From: Piliocolobus tephrosceles
Lineage: Eukaryota; Chordata; Mammalia; Primates; Cercopithecidae
DNA: 64,000 bases
NCBI RefSeq assembly: GCF_002776525.5
Contig: NC_045441.1
Coordinates: 83,401,954 to 83,465,953 of the forward strand
Direction of reading: 5' to 3'
Both the position numbers and the translations under genes were made by a program. Shown piece after piece: positions 1 to 12,345 of the stretch (position 1 is its first letter; every line of letters starts with the position of its first letter). A model generated the notes under the pieces. That model was given only the letters and a program-made list of their open reading frames with translations, was not told where the DNA came from and did no database searches.

Positions 1-474
1 CTCTTCTGCCAACTCCATAAACTCTGCTTCCAATTGTGTTCCTCCTTATTCACCCTTCAGCTGTTAGAAAATCTCACACTGCCTGAGGACCACTACTTAA
101 GCTTGTCCCAGAATACTTTTGTCTGACTGATGAAAGACTGACTTTTTAATTCCAGAAGAAGGTAAAGCAGGTTATCTTTTCTCCAGATGATTGAATCTTT
201 TCACAGAGACACCAATTCACAGAATATGGATAAAAACACACATGCATAAATATCTACCTAACGTTCCCTTTCATTCCTCTTTAGTTTGAGCTAGAGAAGA
301 GTACAGGGGTATAGCTTCTTACCACTCCAAGCAGGGTAGGGTCACACCTCTGGTACAGAAATGGGTTGGAGGAGAGGAAAACCATTGTTTGATGATTAGC
401 CATGGGTCCTCAAAAAGCCATCTTTTCTATTTCAGCAAGAAAAGAGAGCAGTTTTTACCAGTTTAGAGAAGAGG
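1..474. other. No feature recognised
   Basis: Single-copy-looking AT-rich sequence with no gene, RNA or repeat that I can identify. Confidence 0.5.
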
Positions 475-738
475 CAGTTTGGTATTGGGATAAAGTGCAT
501 AACCTTGGAGTCAGGCTGCCTGGCTTGAATCGAAACCTCATCTTTTACTAGCTGAGTGAATTTGCAGTTACTTAAGTGCTTCAGATTTCTCATCTGTAAC
601 AAAAAAATGTTAGCACCATCCTCAAAGGGATTATTTGATGTTTATATGAGGATTGATGTCTTGTACACTGCTTAAATCATAATGGAACAGAGTAAACACT
701 CATTAAATGTTAGCCATTGTTATCAGATGTTTTCTTGG
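475..738 (+). repeat. MIR SINE
   Basis: The order of blocks follows MIR: a segment like 'ttggagtcaggctgcctgg', then 'tcatctgtaac', a 'gaggattgatg' block, and the end 'aacactcattaaatgttagc'. It is a nearly complete old copy. Confidence 0.8.
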
Positions 739-1925
739 ATTCCATCATGAAGAGGGCATAAGTCACGTGTGTGTCTTAGAGAGTCAGTCAGTGGATCCTT
801 TTCCTCATGGGGTCAGTCATTTTTAATCTGAGTCTTATTTGGAGTGGCCAGGTAACAAGGGTTGGGCAACAGAATTACAATGTGATTGTTGGGTACTCAT
901 AAATCAGGCTATCTGAGCAATACAAAGGTATTCAGCCTTCTAGGGCCTTAATCAGTCTAGGTAGAAAAATCCCTGAAGCTGTCTTAAAACACCTGAGTAA
1001 AATATCCTCAAAAGCATACACAAGAAACTGTCTCTTGGTTGCTTCTTGGAAGGGAAGCTAAGTCTAAGAGAGAGAGGTGTGATATAACATTTTTATTCTC
1101 TGCTTTTAGAATTTGCTGCTTACCCTGAAAATAAATTAATTAAAAAATTTAAAACATAGCTAAAAGTTGATCACATACTAATTTTTACATAGCTTAGTTG
1201 CCTAAATTGAAAGTGCTATACTGCAATTTGCTTATATCCATTGATTTTTATAGCTAAGGTCAAAGACTTTAACTCATCTCAGACCACTGGCTCTCCAACT
1301 ATTCTGTGACTCATAGTAAGAAATATATCTAACATTGCAACTAGAACATACATGCTAGTTGGAAGCCAGGGATCAAATACAACTTGACTGGTCCTCTGAT
1401 AATACATCATGATGTATGTTCTTGGGGTGTCAGGCTTAAACTTTGCCTTGTATGCAAGGACAACCAGATGCTGAATTGTGTTTTTGACTTTTGCATTCCC
1501 TCTTTAAGACAAAATTTTAAAAACTTATCTTTTCATCTTGGGCTTCATTTCTTCCATGTTATCTACCATGAAAAAAACTCCCTGCCCTCTTTTCACCACT
1601 ACCATATGCCAATTAGATTTGAAGAAGCTATCACTGGAAAGCAAGAGATGTTCCTTTCTCAGAGCAGACATTTGCATCTCTGAAGTATTTCATATCACAT
1701 GGTACTCAATGTTATACCACTTCACATGTAAGAACCAAGTATGCATCCATTTCTCCCTTACCAAATTTTGTATCACTGTTTTCACACATTTTAATTCTGC
1801 ATACAAATTCCATGATGCATTATTATTGTTGTTGCTCTAAACAGTTGACTATAAAGAGTATTAAATAATAAGAAAAACTCTCTATATTTACTCATATCGC
1901 TACTGATTCATGCTGTTTCTTCCTG
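739..1925. other. No feature recognised
   Basis: Two overlapping open frames of about 100 codons (1384-1840) have low-complexity, non-protein-like composition, and I do not call them genes. No repeat recognised. Confidence 0.45.
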
Positions 1926-3565
1926 TAGAACCAGAATTCCATGTAGTAATGTTTTGCTTCTATTTAAGAATTCCTTCAACATTTCTTATAATATAGGTCT
2001 GCTAGTATCATACTCATTTAGCCCTTGCTTGTCTGAAAAAAAAAAAAAAATCTTTATTTCATCTCTGTTTTTAAATGGTATTTTTGGTAGGTTAAGAATT
2101 CTAGATTTTGGTTTCTTTGTTCCATTATTTTAAAGATGTTGCTCCACTGTCTTTTAGCTTGCATTGTTTCCAAAGAAATCTGCTGTCATTGGTGTCTTTG
2201 CTCCACTCTTCCAAAATCTGTCTTTTTTCCTTTGGCTGCTTTTAAGATTTTATCACTACTTTTATGTAATTTGATTGTAATGTGCTTTGGTGTGCTTTTT
2301 TATGTGTCTAATGTTTGTTGTTGAGGTTCTTAGATCTGCAGATGTATAGCTCGTATAAAATTTAGAAAATATTCAGCTATTATTTCTTGAGATATTTTTA
2401 TGCCCTACCCCTTCTGCAGGCACTTCATTTATACATATATTAGGCTACCTGAAGTTGTTTCACAACTTACCAACAATCTACTTATTTTTCTTTTCCAGGC
2501 TTTTTGCTTTATGTTTCACATCAGATATTTTCTACTGCTGTTTCCAAGTTCTCTAATATTTTCTTCTGCAATGTTTAATCTTCTGTTAATCTTAACCAGT
2601 GTATTTTTCATCTCAGACATTGAAACTTTTCATCTTTGGAAGTCTGATTTGAATCTTTTAAAAATCTTTCATGACTATGTTTAACATGTTCAACCTTTCC
2701 TCTAGCTTTCTAAACATATGGAATACAGTTATAATAAATGTTTTAATACCATTTTACTAATTCTGTCATCTATATCATTTACGGATTAGTTTTGAATGAT
2801 TTTTGTTCTTTTTTTGTTGTTGTTTTGCTTTTTTGTATGCTTGGTACTTCTTGTTTGAATGCCATTCATTGTAAATGTTTAAGTTATTGGGTAATAAATA
2901 TTTTTTCTATAAATATTCTTGATCTTTGTTCTATAGTATGTTTAAATTTCTTAGAAACGGTTTGGTCTTTTTGGATCTTGCTATTAAGCTACTTAGGCTT
3001 TTTGTCTAGGGCAAATTTTACCCCACTGGGGCAAAGATTTCTGAGAACCCATCCCCTGTAAATTACAAGATTTTTCACTCTGGTTGATGGGAATAGTACT
3101 ATTCCCAGATGTTTCCGCTAATCCTTTTGGGTGTTTTTTCCACAAGTCTCAGATGATTTTCACATATACATGCACTGATCAGAACTCTACTCAATAATCA
3201 TGGGAGAGTGTATATAGATTTTTCAGGTTTCTGGCTGTGTCTTTCTCTCCTCTGATATTCTATTCTGCAAACTTCAGCCACCTTATATTCCCTGGATGAT
3301 CAGTTTTATCTCCTTAACTCCAGAAAAGAGCCAGGCTCTACCTGAGTTCCCTCTCCCCATGTTGTGCCTGGAAACTTTATCCAGGAAGTAAACTGAAGCA
3401 CTCACATGACATAAGGCTCACCTTGTTTGGTTTTACCTCAGAGGGACCTTTGCTCTCTTTGCCTGATGTAAAATGTCTTGAGAATTATTGTTTCCCATAT
3501 TTTGACTTAAAAAAACTTATTCCAAATAGGAAGATAAATCTAGTCTATTATCTGATACAGAATTT
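1926..3565 (-). mobile_element. Old LINE-1 fragment (L1M/HAL1-like), antisense
   Basis: Read on the minus strand this follows an old LINE-1, from the 5' UTR (3565 down to about 3000) into the first reading frame. Recognisable blocks include 'gttgctccactgtcttttagcttgcat' near 2137 (split here by substitutions), 'aacatatggaatacagttataata' near 2712, and the 5' end 'ttgcctgatgtaaaatgtcttgagaa' near 3460. The frames are riddled with stops, and the 3' half of the element is missing. Confidence 0.7.
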
Positions 3566-3942
3566 CTTCCTATTGTTTGAATCATTTAATCCATCCTAGG
3601 CTTGTGGAAAAAAATCTTTGCATTTATTTATACTCAGGTATTTTACTGGTACATTTTTATTATATTTATAATGAAAGGCAGAAGGAGGTCAATTTTTTTT
3701 TCTCTAGGCCTGAATACAAGAACTTAACTCCATAAGTTTAAAATAATTTTGCCTTATTTTTAAATAAGGCAAGAATTTTTAAAAAATAACCTTGCAATTA
3801 TTTTTTTAAATGTTCACATATTAAAGTGAGGCTTGAATGGAAATGTCCTTCTAGAAACACTGAAGACAAGTTAAATTTTAAGAAAATTTAAATTTAAATA
3901 ATAAATTAATAAAATTGAAATTTTAATTTTAAGAAACAACTT
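3566..3942. other. AT-rich sequence, no feature recognised
   Basis: Very AT-rich, with short A/T homopolymers and several local inverted AT words. No gene or repeat family recognised. Confidence 0.5.
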
Positions 3943-4118
3943 TTAATTAGCTGGCCACGGTGGAGGGCACCTGTGATCCCAGTTACTTGGGAGTCTGAGG
4001 CATGAGAATACTTGAACTCAGGAGGTGGAGGTTGCAGTGAGCCAAGATTGTGCCGCTGTACTCCAGCCTAGGCAACAGACTAAGACTCTGTCCCAAAAAA
4101 ATAAAAATAAAAATAAAA
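3943..4118 (+). mobile_element. 5'-truncated Alu
   Basis: It starts inside the Alu at 'ttaattagctgg' and runs through 'cttgaactcaggaggtggagg', 'gccaagattgtgccgctg' and 'ctccagcctaggcaacag' to an A-rich tail with AAAAT units. The left half of the dimer is missing. Confidence 0.9.
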
Positions 4119-4584
4119 CTTTAAATACAATAGTTTATACATTTACTAATCAGTTATTTATATGTTGTTACTCATTATTTATGATTAAAAATATAAAATG
4201 TTGGATTAAGCCCACTCTTCTCGTTTTTCTTAATCTTTAATTCCTTAAAAAATAAAAATAAAAAATATTTTATTTTGAATAGATAAGACCCTTTCCTTCT
4301 ACTCAGTTTTGATCTGAACTTTATTAGAATACTCTGCTCAAAAAAAAAAAGAATACTCTGTTCAATTTGAATCCTGGTAAATGAAGTGAGATATGGAAAA
4401 ATAAAATTGGAGAGTACAAAGGCAAGAGCAAAATAAATCACCGCAGCGTTGGGAAATGTGCCTGATGAGAAAAGGCTAAAGGACTAAGTGTACATACCCA
4501 AGAAAATTGAAAGGAAACTTAATAGCACGTTTCATGTATATAAAGGAATATTTTATGGGGAGCAGTGAGCAGCTATTTTGTTTG
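4119..4584. other. No feature recognised
   Basis: AT-rich with a short A tract at 4341-4350. Nothing identified. Confidence 0.45.
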
Positions 4585-4990
4585 TAAATTGAGGGCAGAA
4601 CTTCAATAGTCTCCTGATCACCCTGTCACATGCCTCATTTTCTTCATGCTCTGATCTGTCTAACACACGGCTGGAAAAACAGTATTACTCAAAGGCCATT
4701 TTCATCCATCTCTCTCCTGTTCAGGAACTTAAAGGACTTTTCCTAACCTACTGCATCAAATCTAAACTTCCAACAACTAGTGTCCAAATCTCTTTGTCGA
4801 GTAATGTTAAACTTTTCTGCCTCATAACTCAGCACCTCCCATACTAGTTCTTCTATTTGTGTCACCATTTTTATGACATAATTATTGACCTTTCTTGTCC
4901 CTGAGACTTTTTCCGATTTTTTTACCAATCTATATGCCCTTCTTAATCCTTTCTCCTAATCAAGTCCATAATCTCTAAAATTAGACACTG
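4585..4990 (+). repeat. Possible degenerate L2 LINE
   Basis: The segment around 4740-4850 resembles the L2 reading-frame region that normally reads 'aaatccaaactcc' and leads into a Pro/Ser-rich stretch. The match is weak and the call tentative. Confidence 0.3.
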
Positions 4991-5417
4991 ACCTTTTATT
5001 TTCAAAAAAAAAAAAAAAAAGAAAATGAAAATGCATTTTCATATGAAACATTTCAATATAAATATACTTTACAATCATTTCAGATTTCACAGTTTCTTCA
5101 GGTTTTATATCTGCAAAAAGGTTTCTTCCCTGAGACTGATGGTGCAGTTTGCTCACTGCACAACTCCAGGAAAAACTAGGTGCACGGTAACCTCTGTGAG
5201 TGCACTCCTTAGCCGTGCTATTCACACCTATGCAGTTGTGCTTGGGCCTGCATCTTTCCTTTTATTTCTTCATCACTGATAATACTCACGCTACTCATTT
5301 GCTCCTGAAGCAGGTATTCAAAGCCATCCCAACTCCTCCTTCTGCCCCCGTAATGTGGACACTCTCTGTCTGTTCAGCTTCATCTCTTTTGATCACCCAA
5401 GCTTTCATGCTCTAACC
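4991..5417. other. No feature recognised
   Basis: Starts with a 17-base A run (5004-5020). Short overlapping frames on both strands are not protein-like. Confidence 0.45.
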
Positions 5418-5645
5418 CAGCATTTCTCAACCTTGATATTATTGACATTTTGGCCTAGGTAATTATTTGCTGTGGAGGATGTCCTGTTTGTACTGTAGGA
5501 TGTTTTAGCAGCATCCCTGGTCTCTCCCTATTGGATACTGTAGTACTGTTCCCCTACTCCTTTTGTGAAAGCCAAAAATGTTTCTAGCCATTGCCAAATT
5601 TCCCTGTGGGGGCAACATCACTTCTGATTGGAAACTACTGCTCTA
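5418..5645 (-). mobile_element. MER5A DNA transposon (hAT-Charlie MITE)
   Basis: The left end reads 'cagcatttctcaacc' and the interior has 'aggatgttttagcagcatccctgg' (split by substitutions) and 'gccaaaaatgtttctagcc', the reverse complement of the MER5A consensus. The far terminal repeat is degraded to 'actactgctctag'. Non-autonomous, with no coding capacity. Confidence 0.85.
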
Positions 5646-6687
5646 GCCATACCAAATTAGTAATAATTCCCCAAATGCTATATGCTGACTCACGTCTGTG
5701 CCTTTTTCAACATGGTTCCTCCTCACTTTTATATTATTCCTATATAGGAAAGCTTAAAGAACTTGTATCCATATTCGAAAACAAACCAACTAAGAACCAA
5801 AGCAACTACTGAAAAACAACCACAGCAAGAACAACCACAATAGTTTAGGTGTCACCACTTCAGGAAGCATAGCCAGGTCCTTAGAGTTTCTTTTTCTCTT
5901 CTCCATGCTAAGTACGTTTAGATTTTGCATATTTCCCCACTGCTGCACTCATCACACTTTATCATAATTTATTTTATTAAAATCTACCTCACCTCATGTA
6001 ATACAAACACTGTGAAGATAATATGAGCCCCCACCATCCCTGTACCCCTACACCTAGATAACTTTATGGAAGACAATATTTAATATTACCTAGTTCACTA
6101 ATTCTCCTGATCAAACCTGTGTAGACACTATTCCAAGTTTATTAAAAACATCCTATTTTATATTTTAATAATTCAGAGGGTTTTAAAATTCAGCTTAAAA
6201 ATTAGTAGCTAAAGAAATGGTTTTAAAAATAAGCTTCTAAAGCTAAATATATACTTTTTAAAAGGAATCTCTTATTCAAGGAAGAAATATTTTGATTTCT
6301 TAACAAGGCATTGGAAACACGGTTTTTCTTAAACAAATATTTTTTGATGGAATACTAACATAGCTGAGAAAAAGGCTATGCTCACAGAATGAGACTGAAT
6401 ACTATCGGAGTGAAGAGAATTTTGCTGAAGAGTTTTCTGTGCTTTGCTTTTTCACTTCATTGATATATAGTAATATTTTTTTCTTATATTTTCTAAAAGA
6501 TAGTTAATTCTGCTAAATTTAATAAACTAATTTACACTGAGAGTATCTTCAAGTATTCCAGATACCATGTCAAATTAAGAATAGTTTGCCAAAAATCAAA
6601 GGATTGTTTTCCATTTCTTTGCTGCCATTTTCTATTTTCTTCTTAGTTTCTGGAACAATAATTACTGCATATCCTTAAATAATCGTT
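5646..6687. other. No feature recognised
   Basis: AT-rich sequence. I see no gene, RNA or assignable repeat. Confidence 0.45.
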
Positions 6688-6890
6688 GGTGTGTGTGTAT
6701 ATACACATTTATATATATATGTATGTGTATATAATTACATATAAAAATGTGTATACGTATTTATGTGTATATATACACTCATATACATATACAATAACAA
6801 CATATGTATATACACATATGGTAGTCTCACATATAGACATATATACACACATATATACATATATATGGTAGTTTCACATATAGACATATA
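6688..6890. repeat. TG/TA-rich simple sequence
   Basis: Interrupted TG and TA units with many short inverted repeats. The 61-codon frame across it (6686-6871) is a Tyr/Ile/Val-rich artefact of the repeat. Confidence 0.85.
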
Positions 6891-7689
6891 CCCCTTTTTG
6901 TTTTTCATCTTCCCTCTGAAAAGAATGTGATACCAAAAAGGAAATGGGCCTCCGTTCTTCCTGTTCCTCCCTGGGCCTTAGGAAATAAGCATTGTGTGTG
7001 AGCAGTTGAGTTCCAATCCCAGGTTATTTTTCCCCAGGTCGTATATGATTGTGCCAGGCCTCAAGGCGTCTAAAGTCAATGTGTGGATAAATGTCTGCTT
7101 CCACACTCTGACTAGCACATCCCTGGTGGCACTGAGGAGATAACATATAACATTTGCCCTGAGGTCTTTCTTATCACCCACTTTTCAATCCTCCTTTTTG
7201 TAGCGGCTCTATAAACTTCCAGAAAGCTAGAGATTATCTGGTTTCTCATTGGAATTGTTTTTTCATGAATATTCTTTTTTGGCAGATAGTTTTTTCTACT
7301 CAGCTCAATAAGCGTATCTAGTACCTACCAGTGACTCTGTGGGTGGTTTTACAGATGCAAAATGTATTAGACTCGGCTCCAGTAAGTCATATTGCAAATA
7401 ATACTTATTTGAAAATGTAAAACAATAAGAGATTTATTGGACATCAAGAGTTATGGCATTATTAAGTTAATGTCATAAGTAAATAAATTAAATTTTCAAC
7501 TTAATGCAAAATGTTCTGCCAGTGTCAGCATATCTTTGACCACCAGTGCCTTTCTGCACTGCAAGCTGGTGATATTCCAAAGTCAGAGACTTAAATAAGA
7601 TCTCAGACTTCTATGTTGATGACTTCTCTTTCTCCCCTTTCCTTTCCTTTCTTCTCTTTTCCAGTTTTACAGAAGGCTTACAATATTGT
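6891..7689. other. No gene; short polypyrimidine tract
   Basis: The only structure noted is a C/T-only-like tract at about 7624-7663. No repeat family recognised. Confidence 0.45.
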
Positions 7690-7930
7690 TTTACCAATAA
7701 ACAAATATGTATTGCTTATTATAAGCTAAGAACTAACAGAGATGAAAAGGACATGCCACCCAACTTTGAGGGCCTCTCCCTTCAGGGAGGAAAATAATTA
7801 TACCAGCAATCAATTGCAAATTGGAAAGTTCTTGTGAAAAGACAAAAGAGAGGCTCAGGGAAGATTTTAGAAATGAGGTGACTTGTATTCTGCTTTTGAA
7901 GGATAATTAAGATTTTTTCAAAGGAAGTGA
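7690..7930 (-). repeat. Possible L2 3' region, antisense
   Basis: Order resembles antisense L2: an 'aaatatgtattgcttatta' block, 'gagatgaaaaggacatg', 'gagggcctctcccttcagggagg', then 'gaggtgacttg...cttttgaaggataa'. Diverged, so moderate to low confidence. Confidence 0.4.
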
Positions 7931-8271
7931 GATCCTATCTCAAAAAGAAAAAAGAAAATTTTCCTGGCAGAAAAAAAAAAAAAAAGGAAGAACTGTAGCA
8001 AGAGAAAAAAAAAAATTCCTGAGCAAAAGTCAGCAGCTTGAAATAGCCAGTTCCATTTGAAAAATAATAGAAACATTTTACAGACCATGCCTGTGGGTTA
8101 CACTAGCAAAGCATACAAAGCACACATGGTTACCCATTGTCCCTCATCTGGAGAGGAGCTAGGTTCAGGATTTCCAGATTCTTCTCCAGGGACAATGCCA
8201 TCTGGATGATCCAAAGGCTCCTATACCATGTACTAAGATCCAGGTGGACAAGAGGTGGCATATTTCGTATA

Positions 8272-8324
8272 GTGTGTGTTGTTATTGTGTGTGTGTGTGC
8301 GTGCGCACGCGCATATGTGTGTGC
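8272..8324. repeat. TG repeat with CG-rich alternating core (Z-DNA-prone)
   Basis: From 8286 to 8324 every base alternates pyrimidine-purine (39 bases), with a central GCGTGCGCACGCGC block containing CpGs inside a TG repeat. That is a favourable composition for left-handed Z-DNA. Confidence 0.9.
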
Positions 8325-9787
8325 TTTTATTATTCTGTTTACACGTTTCTATCTTGTAAACCAAATGTTACACGGAATCAGAAGTTCAACACATAATAGA
8401 TGAAAATGGAACTGATCTGGCTAAGGCAAGAGCTATTGCTACATGCTTTTCCATTGAATCACCCCTTGCCTTACTAAAACATCAATGTCTCCCTTTGTTA
8501 AGTTTTCCAGAAGCAAATTCTGCTCTTCACGGATTTGGAAAGGAGGAGGAAACTAAGTTATTTTAAAAATAAACTCACAGAAAAGGATTTCTATGATGGT
8601 TTTGCTTTAATGAGAGAACTTCCAGCTCTCAGATCCACAAACATTAAGAGCAGTTTCACATTTTACAGAGGTTTATTCAAGAGATAAAATGGTCTGCAAC
8701 AATTAAGGATTATTTAACTCCCCATATATCCTATTATAAATCTCAAAATTATGTGTTAAACCAGGGGAAATATAAGAATATGGTATTAGTATTACAGAGA
8801 TTGACACGAAACTAAAAATTAAAAATGTACAGCCTCCAATTGTATTTTTCACAGCAAGATTCAGATGGGGAAGGGAAAAGCATAAATCTACCACGAAGGA
8901 ATCACGCTGCAGCCACCTGAATTCCCAGATCACTCTTAGCAAAAGGAATAATGGGACAATTGGACATTGTATGCATCAGATGCAATGCAGTAGGTTTACA
9001 GAATCACTTGTGAAGAATTATTTCCAAAATACTATAATATGAATTTAAACAAGCTGCTAAATCTAACTTCTTGTTTATCAATAATACAGGGAGTAGAGAA
9101 ACAGACTGGATGCTACTATGAAGCCAAAGAAGAAATAAGACAAATAGGTGGAACTTTCTCTTCAACAAGTCAATGTCACAAAAAGAGGGTTGGGGGTGAT
9201 GCAGAAACTAAAGAGACCAGAGAAACATACTAGCTAAAAATAATGCCTTATTAATTGGATCTTGGTTTAAACAAATTAACTTTAAAAGACATTCATGGTT
9301 AATTAGTGAAATTGAAAAATGCAAAGGATATTAGACAATATTAAGGAAATTTCGTAAACCTTTTTTGGTACAGCAATGATACTCTTTGGCATTATAATGG
9401 GAGAAACGTTAAGTTGATTAAAAAAAATGTAGGTTTGAGGTATCATATCTGCAATTTATGTTAAAATAATTTAGCAAAAAGGTTATAGAAGCAAATTTGC
9501 AAAATATTAACATTTGTTAATTCTACATAAAGGGTTTATGGGGTCATGTTAGAATCTATATGTTTTCCACATGTTTGAACATTTTTATATTAAAAAAATA
9601 AGACTTTTTAACCTTTATAAACAATTAGAAGTTTACCAGGTATTGTTAAAAGAGTTTATTTTTTTCTAGATCGATGAATGGCATCAAAAGGGATATTTTT
9701 GCATAAAATGTTTTTAAATTAACTTAAAATACTACAATTGTCATTGTGATTCAGAAGTAAGATATAATAAGTTTGACATTTTCTTCA
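8325..9787. other. No feature recognised
   Basis: AT-rich. The 79-codon minus-strand frame (8703-8942) and 64-codon plus frame (9039-9233) lack support as genes. No repeat assigned. Confidence 0.45.
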
Positions 9788-9796
9788 TTTGTTATT

Positions 9797-10039
9797 TTAT
9801 TTTATTTTATTTTTTTCTTTTGAGACAGAATCTCGCTCTGTCACCTAGGCTGGAGTACAGTAACGCAATCTTGGCTCACTGCAACCTCCACCTCCTGGGT
9901 TCAAGTGGGTTTTGTATTTTAACTAGAGACAGGGTGTGACTGTGTTAGCCAGGATGGGCTCAATCTCCTGACCTCGTGATCCGCCCGCCTCCAACTCCCA
10001 AAGTGCCCGGATTACAGGCATGAGCCACCACACCCAGCC
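9797..10039 (-). mobile_element. Alu with internal deletion, flanked by target-site duplication
   Basis: Reverse complement of Alu from a T-rich tail to 'cacccagcc'. After 'gttcaag' (about 9905) the sequence jumps to 'tttttgtatttt'-like sequence, losing roughly 70 bases around the A-rich linker. The direct repeats TTTGTTATT at 9788-9796 and 10040-10048 are the target-site duplication. Confidence 0.93.
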
Positions 10040-10048
10040 TTTGTTATT

Positions 10049-12039
10049 AATTTATTTATTCTACTTATTTAAAAAATTATTTATAGTGACATCCTAAAAA
10101 ACATTCTCAGGAAATTAATGAATTTTTTATTTTGATGCCCGTAGATCTACTTACTTAAGTTACCAAAATCATTTGAGTTTCAATTTCTTCACTATAAAAT
10201 GAGAATATTAATAAATTCCTCATAATTACATGAGAAATAAATGAGCTAATAAGTAAATAGTGCTAGAATTCAACAATAAAAAGTGAATAATTGAACTGTT
10301 GTAAGTAGGGATACCATGAACACCAATAATACAATTTTAAATGTTCCCTTACTAGAGTATTTTCCAAAAGATACTTTCTATTACAAAGCATTCCTCAGCT
10401 TTTGTTTCTAACAGCAAACTTTATTGCACATGTCAAATTATTAATTAAAAAGCAGAATAAAAATTCAATTTTTTCCTACAATTTAAGGGTTATAGAATTA
10501 TAAACATATTTCAACTAGAGATGTATTTTCTGTACTGCAGAATCATGAATATTATTTCTATTAGTGAACAAGTAAAATAAAAATTACAAAATGCCCAAAC
10601 GATTTGAGGACGAATCTTAAAACAGCTATACTACATTTTAAGAGGGTACCAGGTGGGTTTCTTTAACAAGCTTGGGTCAGGTTATACCATTTGTGCAAAG
10701 GAGTACAATTATTTCTTAAATTCTTAGTTCTTTTGAAGCAGCAGAGCCCACTAAATCTCTGAACTATTTCTCCTAAGGAAAATTGCACACTGTTGAAAAG
10801 TGTTTCCAGAAACATTAGATTTCAGAAACAGACTACCTAATTAAAAAGATTATGTGCATAGAGATCAGGTGGCAACCTTCCTTAATGGATTTTTAACAAT
10901 TCTGTAGCTCTAGTGCTGCCATTTGTGGAGCTGTAATTAAAGGTACAGTGTTTCCACTTACACTCTTCATTTTTTAACCTGTTCAAAAATGTCTGCTGCA
11001 GGCTGAAACCCACACTGCAAAGTTGTATTAATAATGGATTTGAGATGTAACTGTGATATGATTTATGTTCCCCCAACACAGTTGGCAGTGTTCCACTTCA
11101 CGGGAGAGCTGGTTTCTGTAATCTCACTTCCCAACAAATGACAATGGCTGAAGCAGAATGAGTGGGAGCTAATCAAATGGAACCAACTTATTTGGCTGGT
11201 TCAATTTATTTGTAAAATTGATGAGGACATAACAAAATAATTAGTCTTGCTATTCACAGGTCATTAAGACAACCTTAGGGAAAATCAACAGAAAAATATA
11301 CAAACTTTGATTTGCCCCATGCTAAAAATATAAAAATTGAGATGGATTTGGAATAGAATAAGACTATTTTACTTAAATATTTGTATTGAATCATTTAATG
11401 AAAAAGTGCATATTGTTTAGTCCAATCAGAAAGCAGAGCATAGCTGAGATTATGACATATCTCAATCAATGAGATATCTGGACTAATAAAATAATCTTAC
11501 ATGTTAGCTAGACATGCCTAGTAGGCAATTGATAAATTCTGTATTACGTAAGTGTTTGATTACCTCTTTCTGAGAAATATCATACGCCCAAAATAACTGC
11601 AAAATTCTACTGAATATAATTTAGGCTGAGAAAATTCAGAAGTCAATACAGGATTTAGTGATGCTTATAATGTTTATTATGAATCCTTGGAGTTAACCAA
11701 ACTGTGAGGTTTGAGAGCACAGTCCTCAACTGTCCTTACTTCTGACACCAACTAAAAGCTCAGGAGGGAGGGGTCCCCAAATCATCCTCAGGTTGAATGA
11801 TTTTCTAGAAGAATTTACACAATTCTCTGAAAGCTTTTGTACTTATGCTTACTGTTTACTACAGAGAAAGGACACAAACTGAAATCAGCCAAAGGAAGAG
11901 CTACAGAGTCTAGGAAGGCTCCAAATAAAAATTTCCATTGGCTTCTCCCAGTGGAGTCTAGACATATTACCTTCCCAGAATTGATGTGTAACAAAATGCA
12001 CAGATTACCACTAAGAAAGCTCACCCAGTTTCTATGTCG
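10049..12039. other. No feature recognised
   Basis: About 2 kb of AT-rich, unique-looking sequence. Short frames at 10882-11079 and 11815-12043 are not convincing. Nothing else identified. Confidence 0.45.
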
Positions 12040-12345
12040 ATAGTTTTTATTGTGGCTTTATTATGTGGGCTTTCTTAATAGATTGATTGCCCATTGGTTG
12101 GACTCAGTCTCCACACCAACTGATACGTGACCAAATGTCCTCACTCTAAGTCACATTGTTGGTCTTCCTGGCATGAATAGCTCCCACTCTAAGACTATGG
12201 GGTGTGGCTGGCATCACTCTAAGATTCAGTGTAAATCCAGATCCAGATTCATCCTAAACAATGACATTCCTATTATGTATGATGTAAATAACCTCCCAAA
12301 AGCCTAGGGCAAAGGCCAGATCTTTCTTTGGACAGGCGAAATTCT
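12040..12345. repeat. Unclassified old interspersed repeat, tentative
   Basis: The run of blocks ('gctttattatgtgggc', 'gattgattgcccattggttg', then a CTCTAAG-containing segment) feels like a diverged interspersed repeat, possibly LTR-like, but I cannot name the family. Confidence 0.25.
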
